A stretch of DNA of 64,000 bases from Owenia fusiformis (Eukaryota > Annelida > Polychaeta > Sabellida > Oweniidae). Location of the stretch: positions 25,189,248 to 25,253,247 of the forward strand of contig CAIIXF020000003.1 in the NCBI GenBank assembly GCA_903813345.2. Reading direction: 5' to 3'. This document shows, piece after piece, positions 56,301 through 60,885 of the stretch. The position numbers and the translations under genes are program-made. The notes under the pieces are model-generated. The model worked only from the letters and a program-made list of their open reading frames with translations. It did not search any database and was not told the origin of the DNA. Every line of letters begins with the position of its first letter. Position 1 is the first letter of the stretch.

Positions 56301-57383
56301 CAGGACACCTGAAATTATTTATAAAGCTACCAAATGGTCCAAAGGTGAATTTTGCTGTTGGTTGTTCTTATGGTTGTTCTGTTGATTTTCTTCAATTATA
56401 TCGGCAATACTGTGCCCTCAATTTGTTCTCAAGATATATTTTAGGTAGTAAGATATTATATGAGCAATTATAATGGGACATCACTGATTGTCTTGGGGAG
56501 AAACCTAGGCGACATTGGCAGTTGTTTTACGATGTACAATCAGAAAAGTCTTATTTAAGATGAAGTAAACATTCATGAATGACAGCATATAGACTTTGAT
56601 GTGTCAATTGAGCATAAGCACAATATCCAAGAGAAATTAAATCAACTGTAAAACGGACTCACTTTCTCACAAGTTCTGAAAGTCTTGATTAAATTTTGCT
56701 GAACACATGATCAACATTTATTTCTATCAATTTGTGTTTACATGTACTTCATGATGTACAAAATAAAGCTAATGGGGTGATTTGAAAAATCAATCCCAAA
56801 TTTATGGGGAATTTATGCGCAACAAGTGAGAATTAAAGCACATGAGAGAGCACAAAGTGAATTTACAGTACGAGAAACTACCGCGGAAACAGCGGTTTAT
56901 GCAACACAACAACTGATGTTAATGTAAAGGACCCTATTACGTACTAATAAGTAGGCACTTGATGAATATTATTGAATAAGTCTCTAACTTTTCAGAGTCA
57001 AAGTTGTCAAGGAAATTGCAAGGAAGACTGTGAATCACTGTTTGTTATCGCTCATTGTTTTTCTGATTTGTTATCTCTCAACAAAAAAAGGATATATTCC
57101 ATCATGAAGGTACAACATGATATCCTTTTCTCCACCTAATGAGCCAAATTACTTCACGCACTGTAAACGTGTCCATGTACATGTGATCGATGAGTGTTCC
57201 TACAAATTTTTAAATGCAAAATTGCGATTATTCTGAACTTCCGGGTATAATAAATTGCAGTACTTACGGTTTATCCGGTTGATTCATTTTTTCTTTCTTT
57301 TCCAAAGAGTTTGCATCATCAACCTGGTTGTAACTGACCACCCTACGTAACCGTGGCTTATTTGGGGGCTTTAACGTTGTCAT
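14206..57383 (-). CDS. DGAT1: DGAT1, diacylglycerol O-acyltransferase 1, complete, 15 coding exons
   Basis: Joins acyl-CoA to diacylglycerol in the ER membrane, the committing step of triacylglycerol synthesis; an MBOAT-family enzyme. Coding exons, 5' to 3' on minus: 57268-57383, 29686-29773, 28703-28743, 25775-25860, 24339-24391, 20962-21064, 20055-20192, 19470-19541, 19080-19183, 18673-18711, 17535-17621, 17019-17131, 16159-16312, 15393-15455, 14206-14352. All junctions are GT-AG and all phases fit; the sum is 1404 nt, 467 residues (human 488). Seen in the protein: [11 protein letters not shown] (about 40-50), [11 protein letters not shown] (241-251), the acyl-CoA-site motif FYRDWWN (342-348), and [16 protein letters not shown], whose His397 aligns with the catalytic His of the family. 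It ends LMYVHDYY...GSVS. Start: the only ATG ahead of the exon 1 frame with the donor at phase 2. Intron 1 is 27.5 kb and full of mobile elements. Confidence 0.96.
14405..14595. repeat. Dispersed 'aatttggygg' repeat in DGAT1 intron 14
   Basis: Inverted copies of ctaatttggtggctgttta and gccgccaaattc with agcaaatccgcaccaaatt. Relatives occur at 47230-47290 and 47840-47915. Short, non-coding. Confidence 0.5.
14743..14903. mobile_element. Hairpin MITE of the 'gaatacctgt' family, copy B
   Basis: Near-perfect inverted arms: aatatttcactctattg, aggtgaatacctgtacatc, then a centre gaagcccgaagggc, and back through gctacaggtattcacc to gtgaaatatttgttttatta. Best-preserved copy of this family in the window; it lies in DGAT1 intron 14. 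Confidence 0.75.
15035..15118. repeat. Palindromic 'cgtgggatatcgc' hairpin
   Basis: agcgtgggatatcgctaga and tcgccagatatcccacgac are inverted over about 25 bp, with a further partial copy atatctcacg. A foldback remnant in DGAT1 intron 14. Confidence 0.55.
15539..15993. repeat. Cluster of 'atgtcaccac' inverted-end repeats
   Basis: Units of about 115 bp (15539-15650, 15877-15993, with a fragment at 15795-15830) begin aaaatgtcaccac and end ttctggtggtgacat, with inner gccatttgttacagatgcc and acaaaaaagttggagact. Further copies are at 20770-20893 and 35415-35547 and a partial at 41160-41220. Terminal inversion suggests a MITE. Confidence 0.65.
16159..16312 (-). CDS. DGAT1: DGAT1 exon 13 (catalytic histidine exon)
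   Basis: Codes for residues 348-398: completes FYRDWWN, then [30 protein letters not shown] and FFASAFFHE. The final His-Glu is the MBOAT active-site His with its neighbour; the motif is split by the intron, continuing YLVSVP in exon 14. No key residue is changed relative to the family pattern. Confidence 0.95.
16846..16975 (-). pseudogene. Dead partial duplicate of DGAT1 exon 12
   Basis: In intron 12, 16846-16912 copies 16990-17055, that is the 3' part of exon 12 plus its donor, and 16913-16975 copies 17150-17212, the flank upstream of exon 12. So a segment spanning the exon was duplicated in tandem, then about 93 bp including the acceptor and 5' half of the exon were lost. The copy reads RFGEGGF, a TAG stop where the true exon has Tyr, then RDW and a still intact gtgagt donor. 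Confidence 0.75.
17019..17131 (-). CDS. DGAT1: DGAT1 exon 12
   Basis: Codes for [20 protein letters not shown] and the start of the FYRDWWN motif, ending in the split Trp codon TG|G. Flanked by sequence that has been duplicated into intron 12 (see the relic at 16846-16975). Confidence 0.95.
17710..17956. mobile_element. MITE with GGCCCCCTCACATATGAAC termini
   Basis: Perfect terminal inverted repeat of 19 bp or more: ggccccctcacatatgaac at the left and gttcatatgtgagggggcc at the right, about 247 bp in all. Lies in DGAT1 intron 10. No ORF; target duplication not clear. Confidence 0.85.
18442..18625. mobile_element. CAGGCCC-ended MITE, copy 3
   Basis: Left end caggcccatagttcagga, right end cctgtctacgggcctg, with inner gcatgcag-like aaatcatgcagtttga and a duplicated gtgaacccyctgg segment. 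Lies in DGAT1 intron 10, about 50 bp from exon 10. Confidence 0.7.
19712..19848. mobile_element. TTAA-flanked MITE (piggyBac-like)
   Basis: TTAA at 19708-19711 and 19849-19852 bracket 137 bp. Inverted ends are cccaagggtgtaacaatacc and, reversed on the right, ccaagggaaaaatcaatacc. TTAA duplication with CC-starting ends is the piggyBac pattern; no transposase is present. In DGAT1 intron 7. Confidence 0.65.
20770..20893. repeat. 'atgtcaccac' repeat copy
   Basis: Begins gcaaaatgtcaccaccattt, contains gctacagatgccaacagcc, and ends ttttggtggtgacataataa. In DGAT1 intron 6, close to the exon 6 donor. Confidence 0.6.
21270..21600 (-). repeat. Dispersed gccattttgtt-type repeat in DGAT1 intron 5
   Basis: Reversed relative of 1560-2230: aacaaaatcactccactac, caagatggctgccat, aaaatggtcgtcatttt and, at the end, gacagatggacagagg. 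Non-coding. Confidence 0.5.
22347..22950. repeat. Tandem duplication, ~307-bp unit
   Basis: Two diverged units: acaagatatccattgt at 22440 and 22747, tcatctgacactttaatag near 22607 and 22916. Each also holds aataaataaacagaaaa. No coding signal. Just upstream, 22195-22330 has a smaller duplication (acaaaaacaagaattctca-like). Confidence 0.7.
23205..23515. repeat. Tandem duplication, ~160-bp unit
   Basis: gagcacgcataaagcataaa followed by ggccccttg occurs at about 23217 and 23377; each unit continues tgctttaatcattcatttac and tatcattttatttctcaaat. In DGAT1 intron 5. Confidence 0.75.
24447..24596. mobile_element. Foldback MITE 'taatgcctgggtcacatttgc', intact copy
   Basis: Near-palindrome of 150 bp: cttaatgcctgggtcacatt, gctccgat and cggccgattgagtgttttg on the left are mirrored by aaaatattcaatcggcc, atcggagcaaatgtga and ggcattaag. 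A second copy, split by an insertion, is at 34629-35341. Confidence 0.85.
25151..25343. mobile_element. CAGGCCC-ended MITE, copy 4
   Basis: Left caggcccgtagccagaggg, right cctggctaccgacctg, with inner aaatcatgcagtttttcacc and gagcactttccaagtgattt. In DGAT1 intron 4. Confidence 0.75.
25861..27280. other. DGAT1 intron 3, part without recognised elements
   Basis: AT-rich intron sequence. A g-tract near 26389 (gggggggggg) and an imperfect inverted pair, aaacctccctcttatattct and agaatattagagagggggg (26708-26770), are the only structures noted. The longer open frames start at non-ATG codons or are low in complexity, and I do not regard them as genes. Confidence 0.4.
27285..28085. repeat. Minisatellite, ~20-bp unit with a ~100-bp higher order
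   Basis: About 38 units of tctagaat(t/c)aattgtttgac and ttttagaattaattgttcaa. The order 'ctctctagaatcaattgttt', 'gaccttttagaaattaattg', 'ttcaattcttagaattattt', 'gtttgactgtctagaataaa' recurs at roughly 80-100-bp steps. Fills part of DGAT1 intron 3. Confidence 0.9.
28383..28600 (+). mobile_element. Retroelement-like 3' end, copy 1
   Basis: Shares gacaagaaaaagcttttaag, gtgtcaagg, aatgtctggaagaa and caaaagcgattccaat with 48185-48385, in the same order, and ends in an A-rich tail (gaataaaaaatgaataaaaa). That layout fits the 3' end of a non-LTR retrotransposon; class not identified. Confidence 0.5.
28900..29390 (-). repeat. Dispersed gccattttgtt-type repeat in DGAT1 intron 2
   Basis: Three sub-blocks of aatatcaacaaaatcactcc with aaaatggccgtcatttttca, ending gacggagggagggatggaca and a gcaaacttcgtaaa end. 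Reversed relative of 1560-2230. Confidence 0.6.
29774..30299. other. DGAT1 intron 1, exon-2 end
   Basis: AT-rich, no repeat recognised. It carries the exon 2 acceptor (cagatgt read on minus) and separates exon 2 from the ORF at 30300-30809. Confidence 0.4.
30300..30809 (-). CDS. 169-codon ORF in DGAT1 intron 1: nested gene or alternative DGAT1 first exon
   Basis: Starts at a true ATG (30807-30809) with A at -3 and G at +4, and stays open for 169 codons to TAA. I do not recognise the family. Residues 1-85 are mixed and charged with a Trp-rich stretch, [16 protein letters not shown] (about 70-85); residues 95-165 are rich in Pro, Ser and Asn with near-repeats ([21 protein letters not shown]). 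No signal peptide or membrane segment is seen. Near the stop, AATAAAGT|gtaagg makes a fair splice donor at 30304. If used, the exon ends with two bases (GT) and joins exon 2 of DGAT1 in frame, giving WLNKV then CHRPTDS. So it may be an alternative DGAT1 N-terminus with its own promoter 0.5 kb from exon 2. An intronic single-exon gene is the other choice. Confidence 0.5.
   Translation of the reverse strand: MASITETRMRLNVKYHHGDKDSITFENNNKGEQMEKSTLIDRWSGEDKTFVKFSSQQQIEDSTLVAMMRLWTGKWWEWFMEPEYIIGSTSQDNQIQNGPPAQNSPLLESRLPAQSGPLAVNSPSVQNSPSTSRSSSCSDYSDSPLPIINNKDNSEGESRESPYPWLNKV
30915..31645. mobile_element. Large foldback element, ~300-bp arms
   Basis: Left arm about 30915-31230, right arm 31370-31645, reverse complements with perhaps a fifth of positions changed: e.g. 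gaatatcatgctgaaatgac against (reversed) gaatatcatgctgaattaga, gtaaacaaaattcaatatgg against gtaaacaaaatcaatatggg, and aggaatcaaaagaccac against aggaatcaaatgaccac. A fragment related to the inner arm lies at about 46340-46410. It starts about 100 bp upstream of the ORF at 30300-30809. Confidence 0.75.
31646..32528. other. DGAT1 intron 1, segment without recognised elements
   Basis: AT-rich. Contains a c-tract (31921-31933). Nothing coding or repeated was recognised. Confidence 0.4.
32529..32868. mobile_element. Foldback MITE with ~110-bp inverted arms
   Basis: Left: aggtactggtagaacgaaaa, ctgcacatg, tttccttgcttttttcagga, aagtattattacattg. Right, reversed: aggtaccggtggaacgtaaa, ctgcacatg, tttccttgcttttttcagga, aagtatcattacattg. 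A unique centre of about 90 bp separates the arms. In DGAT1 intron 1. Confidence 0.85.
32965..33095 (+). repeat. Tandem repeat, ~30-bp unit, 4 copies
   Basis: Unit: ttcacta(c/t)agaattaaa followed by ataacaaatattc. Three full units and one partial. An open frame through it gives a HYRIKITNI-type repeat, but I take that as a by-product of the repeat and not a gene. Confidence 0.8.
33335..33415. repeat. Short 'gagttgtata' repeat
   Basis: Five copies of (a/g)agttgtata spaced 15-20 bp apart (33321-33412), with variable spacers ctgcctag, ctatccag, ctttccca. Confidence 0.7.
33420..34628. other. DGAT1 intron 1, segment without a gene
   Basis: AT-rich. A gaaataggagatacataag duplication is seen at about 34211 and 34263. 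The 34490-34590 stretch (agtatttgagttatcccc, gatggg, gcattcccg) is a fragment of the dispersed 1560-2230 family. Confidence 0.4.
34629..35341. mobile_element. Foldback MITE 'tgcctgggtcacatttgc', copy split by an insertion
   Basis: Left piece 34629-34646 (atgcctgggtcagatt) and right piece 35205-35341 (through atcggctggcg, cggccaattgagtattttg, taatcggccaggcgcc, gagcaaatgtgacc) together match 24447-24596. The 558-bp block between them is a separate element. Confidence 0.8.
34647..35204. mobile_element. Non-autonomous element with 8-bp target duplication (hAT-like)
   Basis: Ends are perfect 14-bp inverted repeats CCCGGGGGGTTCAC and GTGAACCCCCCGGG. GTCAGATT occurs directly outside both ends (34639-34646 and 35205-35212). 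An 8-bp duplication is typical of hAT and a few other superfamilies. The interior has degenerate ggtatggcattggt repeats and no transposase. Confidence 0.85.
35415..35547. repeat. 'atgtcaccac' repeat copy
   Basis: Begins gtaaaatgtcaccacttgcc, holds acaaaaaagttggagact, and ends acttctgatggtgacttaat. Same family as 15539-15993. Confidence 0.6.
36304..37564. mobile_element. 1.26-kb TIR element with 'aaactgcgcgc' internal repeats
   Basis: Ends cacgatgcccatgtcaagc and, reversed on the right, cacggtgcccatgtcaagc. GTTTA flanks both sides (36299-36303 and 37565-37569), a 5-bp direct repeat. Copies of caaactgcgcgc or ggcgcgcagtttg recur through the element in both orientations, denser near the ends. 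No transposase ORF. Superfamily not assigned. Confidence 0.85.
38106..39524. mobile_element. Element with tatcgcactttgaa ends and ~600-bp tandem units
   Basis: Terminal inverted tatcgcactttgaa and ttcaaagtgcgata. Inside, two units repeat at 600 bp (cagacctcagtaggtgtttt at about 38345 and 38945) and carry aaggtcaatgaaaggtcaaa-type stretches and aaattcaaaatggccgcc; a third is partial. A gcccgcccgcacgcccacc tract lies near the right end. Non-coding. Diverged pieces recur at 40830-41120. Confidence 0.75.
39640..39880 (-). repeat. Dispersed gccattttgtt-type repeat fragment
   Basis: Reversed relative of 1560-2230: aaaatgttggccatttt, gaacgagttattgcc, gacagacagatagacgg and ccccaaaactttgttc. The longer frame across it starts in repeat sequence and is not a gene. 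Confidence 0.5.
41255..41424. mobile_element. CAGGCCC-ended MITE, copy 5 (left end decayed)
   Basis: Right end cctggctacgggcctgg is intact, and inner ctgcatgattttgaaagaat matches the other copies; the left end is only ccggatttaccaggggg. Confidence 0.65.
42205..42896 (+). mobile_element. piggyBac-type element, internally deleted
   Basis: TTAA at 42201-42204 and 42897-42900. Ends cctttagcgtgctgcc and, reversed, cctttaccatgctgcc (13 of 16 match). Two subterminal ctgccggcgga repeats follow the left end. A short frame from ATG at 42462 reads [20 protein letters not shown] and stops about 33 codons in; an acidic N-terminus of this sort is typical of piggyBac transposases. The remaining transposase is missing, so it is a deletion derivative. 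The other arm of the host element keeps the empty site. Confidence 0.85.
44077..44260. mobile_element. Hairpin MITE inside the 3.2-kb element
   Basis: aaatagtgactgccatggag, gaaatagtgcaaaatatttt and gggaatatcctgtccactga are mirrored by gtcagttgacaggatattcc, aaatttttacactatttccc and ggcagtcactatttg. Same layout, including a tgttttattata end, as the 12698 and 14743 hairpins. The open frame across it is a palindrome artefact. Confidence 0.7.
45437..45517. repeat. Perfect 37-bp hairpin with 7-base loop
   Basis: Left arm 45437-45473 (acccatcaagactagttc...) and right arm 45481-45517 are exact reverse complements; loop aattgta. No mismatch in 37 pairs, unlike every other foldback here. Confidence 0.95.
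46697..46875 (+). mobile_element. MITE with CAGGGGTTTCA termini, copy 2
   Basis: Collinear with 2744-2916: agaggtttcactagaatttc, caacaggcaaaaattaatg, aaaacaacaggcgattttg, ctaatgaaacccctg. Confidence 0.7.
47225..47915. repeat. 'aatttggygg' repeats, paired
   Basis: tctttaatttggtagattgg near 47235 and tctttaatttggtcg then cggccgccaaattaaag near 47846-47905. Same motif as 14405-14595. The intervening sequence is AT-rich without a gene. Confidence 0.45.
48120..48385 (+). mobile_element. Retroelement-like 3' end, copy 2
   Basis: Shares ordered blocks with 28383-28600 (gacaagaaaaagtttttaaa, gtgtcaaggc, aatgtctggaagaa, caaaagcgattccaat, then an A-rich end). An upstream frame reads [20 protein letters not shown], coding-like but short. 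Identity of the parent element unknown. A ttaatttaatttaattta microsatellite follows at 48752-48776. Confidence 0.5.
48390..51028. other. DGAT1 intron 1, segment without a recognised gene
   Basis: AT-rich. 48830-48960 (ctgtgatcgatgg, caagatggccgac) shows distant similarity to the 51.9 and 52.2 kb repeats. No ORF here is convincing: all are short and without family resemblance. Confidence 0.4.
51029..51497 (+). pseudogene. Relic of a CXC-type transposon-associated protein
   Basis: Matches a protein family I recall as very common in mollusc and cnidarian genomes, with an [17 protein letters not shown]-like block, a KKGRSIE..PPT block, a W..LW block and a cysteine-rich end. Here [36 protein letters not shown] and [18 protein letters not shown] are in one frame; the cysteine end, [14 protein letters not shown], is in the next frame, so there is a frameshift near 51430. 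The usual TGCD core is altered. The N-terminal part was not found upstream. Likely a dead fragment; function of the family is not known to me. Confidence 0.5.
51674..52290. repeat. Tandem duplication, ~320-bp unit
   Basis: cttcagttgttgcaaaataa at 51674 and cttcagttgatgcaaaataa at 51994; both continue ccttgtagaatccctatata, atggcggccat or acggcggccat, and tttatcgatcacagggatgg. Confidence 0.85.
52388..54320. repeat. 'ggtggattggatt' repeats, two direct and one inverted
   Basis: Blocks at 52388-52497 and 52997-53106 share aaattaaaaggtg, ggattggattcatgta, gaatcttca and atctccctctcag; 54205-54320 is reversed (ccaatccaccttttacatga). Possibly ends of a decayed element. The sequence between is AT-rich with no gene. 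Confidence 0.55.
54360..54560 (-). repeat. Dispersed gccattttgg-type repeat
   Basis: agccaccatcttgaaaattt, atggtggccattttggaatt and gctgccatcttgaaaa, with a further relative at 55600-55900. Related in style to 1560-2230. Confidence 0.45.
54810..55294 (-). mobile_element. LINE 3' fragment (5'-truncated non-LTR retrotransposon)
   Basis: The minus-strand frame 54977-55294 ends a protein with [19 protein letters not shown], the CxxC...H...C motif found after the reverse transcriptase domain in many LINE ORF2 proteins (typically C..C....EDE.HFL..C), then a 65-residue tail to the stop. A 3' UTR follows, with aataaaag and a tatatatata tail on minus (54817-54832). The reverse transcriptase itself is absent, so this is the usual 5' truncation. 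In DGAT1 intron 1, same strand as the gene. Confidence 0.75.
55933..56350. repeat. Duplication, ~316-bp spacing
   Basis: attatttcata, then acatggc, ttttacaatgcaggacacct, gaaattatttataaagctac and caaatggtccaaa occur at 55933-56030 and 56249-56345, near-identical in the last 60 bp. Confidence 0.8.
57268..57383 (-). CDS. DGAT1: DGAT1 exon 1 with start codon
   Basis: Codes for the disordered basic N-terminus, [20 protein letters not shown] and on to MNQPDKP, with the donor CC|gtaagt. The two left-over bases complete a Pro codon with exon 2, giving [14 protein letters not shown]. The region 57384-57540 upstream is unique sequence and should hold the 5' UTR and core promoter; I see no clear TATA box. 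Confidence 0.9.
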
Positions 57384-57544
57384 TTTCGTGTTCAACTTTT
57401 GTTTTTCCTAATTTTATAAATGTAGGTCATTGCTGCTTAAACATGAACAAAAATGTTTTGAATAAACGAACGGATAAAAGTTTTCAAATGAGTGTTCGTA
57501 TTTTGAATGATACAAAATATAGCATCTCCGAGTTGCAGGATTCA

Positions 57545-58860
57545 ATAGAATGGTTGCCGCAGTTAAAGGGACATAGCTCCTAGATGCAGGAAATGATACT
57601 CAGCAGTTAAAGGGACACATCTCCTAGATGCAGGAATCAGTACTCCGGATGTAACAGTTAAAGAGACATTGCTCCTAGATGCAGGAATCAATACCATGGA
57701 TGCAGCAGTTAAAGGGACATAGCTCCTAGATGCAGGAATCAATACTCCAGGTGACACATCTTCAAGATGCAGAATAGATAGTCAGGGTGTAGCAGTTAAA
57801 GCGGCATTGTTCCTAGATTCAGGAATCAAGATAATGGGTACAGTAATTAAAGGGGACATTGTCCTAGATGCAGGAATAAATACAATGGGTGCAGCACTTG
57901 AAAAGGGACATTGCTCTTAAGTGCAGAAATTAATACCCTGGGTGCAGCAGTTAAACTAGGTGCAGTAATCAACACAATGGATGCAACAGTCAAAGGGGAT
58001 ATTGCTCCTAGTTGCAGGATTCAAAAGAATGGTTGCAGCAGTTAAAGGGACATAGCTCCTAGATGCAGGAAGTAACACTCAGCAGTTAAAGGGACACATC
58101 TCCTAGATGCAGGAATCAGTACTCCGGGTGTAACAGTTAAAAGTACATAGCTCCTAGTTGCAAGATCCAATAGAATGGTTGCAGCAGTTAAAGGGACATA
58201 GCTCCTAGATGCAGGAAGTGATACTCAGCAGTTAAAGGGACACATCTCCTAGATGCAGGAATCAGTACTCCGGGTGTAACAGTTAAAGAGACATTGCTCC
58301 TAGATGCAGGAATCAATACCATGGATGCAGCAGTTAAAGGGACATAGCTCCTAGATGCAGGAATCAATACTCCAGGTGTAGCAGTTACTAATTGAAAGCC
58401 CATGGTTAAAGGGACATTGCACCTAGGTACAGAAATTAATACCCTGAGTGCAGTAATTAAAGGGACACATCTTCAAGATGCAGAATAGATAGTCAGGGTG
58501 TAGCAGTTAAAGCGGCATTGTTCCTAGATTCAGGAATCAAGATAATGGGTACAGTAATTAAAGGGGACATTCTCCTAGATCCAGGAATAAATACAATGGG
58601 TGCAGCACTTGAAAAGGGACATTGCTCTTAAGTGCAGAAATTAATACCCTGGGTGCAGCAGTTAAACTAGGTGCAGTAATCAACACAATGGATGCAACAG
58701 TCAAAGGGGATATTGCTCCTAGTTGCAGGATTCAAAAGAATGGTTGCAGCAGTTAAAGGGACATAGCTCCTAGATGCAGGAAGTAGTACTCAACAGTTAA
58801 AGGGACACATCTCCTAAATGCAGGAACCAATACTTGTCAGTTAAATGGTGATGCATATCT
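57545..58860. repeat. Minisatellite with ~712-bp higher-order repeat upstream of DGAT1
   Basis: Basic unit about 40-48 bp: cagttaaagggacatagctc, ctagatgcaggaatcaatac, then tcc(a/g)ggtgtag. Blocks recur at 711-713 bp: agaatagatagtcagggtgt at about 57769 and 58480; aatggttgcagcagttaaag at 58028 and 58740. It begins about 160 bp upstream of the DGAT1 start codon. Confidence 0.9.
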
Positions 58861-59783
58861 TTTGGCAAATCGAACGCTGGTTTCTGGTGTTGCTCGCCTT
58901 TTAGTATAAAAGGCCTGATCCCGGAATAATACTGAGGGGTTCACACCTCGAGGTCGTTGTGTCAACACCTCTCACTGTTATATACAATTAGTATAATATA
59001 GATCGTCACACATTTATAAAAGGGAGATTTTTATTTTGACAAATCAATTTCACATTTATGGGTGAAGTTTCAGGATCTTCTATTTGTGGATATAAAATTG
59101 ACATATTTTCCTCATAACGTATTAGTACACAGCTTGGCATATGAAATATCTTCAAAATGAAACAAGGCAGTTCCAATACAAGGATCTATATTGGCTGTAT
59201 TCTTTGAACAATCACTCTTTCAATAATGTTTTCAGAATCATTATATTGCACGTTTTATTGATTTCAAAGGGTTTTTGAGATACCTGCTATCTTTGAAAGT
59301 GCAGGAGTATTAGAAAAGCCTTTACCTTGATTTCTTTTATTTGAGAAATAATAGACATATGTCAAGTTGACCTTTGTTCGCCTACTATTTTTTAAAAAAA
59401 ACAATATTTTTCTGAAGGGCTAATTGAATATTCTAGTTTTTGTTATACCGGTAGTTCATGTATAATTGTAATACGAACCAACAAGTTCATGTATATGACA
59501 AAATAATGCGATAATGGAGAAATAGTTTATTTCTCATGCATACCTTATTTGTTTTAATACAGTACAAGTATAAAATATATCACTAGTCTAGTACAAGATT
59601 TCTGAAGCCTGGTCCCTTTTACAAGATACAAGACTTCTTTGCTCCCCTTTAGAATAACCTGAAGCAAGATAGGTGGGGAATGGAGTTTTTAAATACAATT
59701 TATACATTAAATAACACATAAAAACATGATTAAAGTAAAATACAATCCACAACCAAGTAAATATGTGATCTTTGACTACAATA
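58861..59783. other. DGAT1 upstream region without a recognised gene
   Basis: 58870-58990 is less AT-rich than its surroundings (tttagtataaaaggcctgat, gaggggttcacacctcgagg) and could be a promoter or 5' UTR segment, but no motif decides it. The rest is AT-rich and unremarkable. Confidence 0.3.
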
Positions 59784-59942
59784 TTAACTCATTCGCTACT
59801 AAGGACTTGTAGGCGAGTGGGAGCAGGGTCAAATATGGAACTTTAATTAAGATTGACTGCAACCGCTCAAAACATGTTGTACTTTCATAATATTGATATG
59901 TAGATTCCAAATATGACAATGAAAAGTTTTGAAAAATGGCCC

Positions 59943-59956
59943 GTTACCATGGAAAC
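59943..59956. promoter_or_regulatory. X-box-like motif (RFX site)
   Basis: GTTACCATGGAAAC matches the palindromic RFX-factor X-box pattern (GTYNCC AT RGNAAC) at all informative positions. It lies inside the TTAA element. Confidence 0.45.
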
Positions 59957-60527
59957 GGATGCAAAGTGCCACGCCCACTTTTCATTAGCCATAAAGAATG
60001 ATAAACACAATATTGCCCATAACTTTTTTAATTTTTAACTATTTTTAATGATATTGGTACCATATTGAAGATAATAAAATGTCCCGTCACCCTATGTATT
60101 ATTTAGTCGGTTTCAATTGTTCACCCGGCAATTATGACGTCATAATATCCTTAAATTCCCATTTTAAGGTATATTTAACGAATTGCTCCACATCAATGTC
60201 AATTAAATACCTTAGTGAATATTCTTATCAAATAAAATGAGATTATTTTTGTTCACGTTAATGTGCTCTTTCCAGTGATACCTTTGATGTTACATAACAC
60301 TAATACACTTTTGTTCTAGAGCCTCTTAAACCCATGGCTACACTATGGTAAAATGCTGAATCCATATTTAATCGCATTTTACTACAATTTACTGATTCTC
60401 TGTGTGTGTATGTCTATGCCTGTTTGCTACCAAACCATTTAGACGTTAGAAAACAAAACGTGGCGCATATGTCCTGTATAGTACCCCCCTCGAATATAAA
60501 GTGGTTAAGAACTTATGATGTCATCTT

Positions 60528-60540
60528 GTTGCCTAGCAAC
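60528..60540. promoter_or_regulatory. Second X-box-like motif (RFX site)
   Basis: GTTGCCTAGCAAC, a perfect-arm RFX-type palindrome (GTTGC..GCAAC), also inside the TTAA element and 572 bp from the first. Confidence 0.45.
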
Positions 60541-60885
60541 CACTTAGGAATGGATTAAAATGCCTTATTATGGCCATTTTGCCATAGTTTCATCATTGTA
60601 TAGACGTCATAAAGCACATACAATGACTAATAAGGACGTGATATCAAGTCCAAGCACAAACCCAATGTATTTTTGGGAATCTTGTAACCATGACAACTTA
60701 TAAAATGGGACTTAAAAAACTATTCATTCTGAAAGAGTATATCATATGCTTTAAAATGATATATAACACTATATATGTATGCCCATGTATATACAATACA
60801 TATTATTTCAGAGGTACCATATATGGCAATTTTCAAAATATCGTCAGTATTATAGTGCTTTTTGCCCCAGTATTGAATGAGTTAA

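Larger units (their letters stand above)
59788..60881. mobile_element. TTAA-flanked element upstream of DGAT1
   Basis: TTAA at 59784-59787 and 60882-60885. Ends ctcattcgctact and, reversed on the right, ctcattcaatact. The 1094-bp interior holds no transposase. TTAA target sites fit a piggyBac-type origin; the short ends make this less certain than the 42205 element. Confidence 0.55.

Noticed and set aside
55317-57267. An extra DGAT1 exon between exons 1 and 2
   Set aside because: Exon 1 ends in two bases that complete a codon with exon 2, and the joined [14 protein letters not shown] fits DGAT1, so no extra exon is needed. None was seen.
57563-58403. Repeated frames with a VLIPASRSYVPLT pattern
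   Set aside because: These are translations of the minisatellite, which stays open because its units are near multiples of three in part. No start context or conservation.
58861-58990. tRNA gene or tRNA-derived SINE (ggttcacacctc resembles a B box)
   Set aside because: No A box at the right distance and no cloverleaf could be drawn on either strand.
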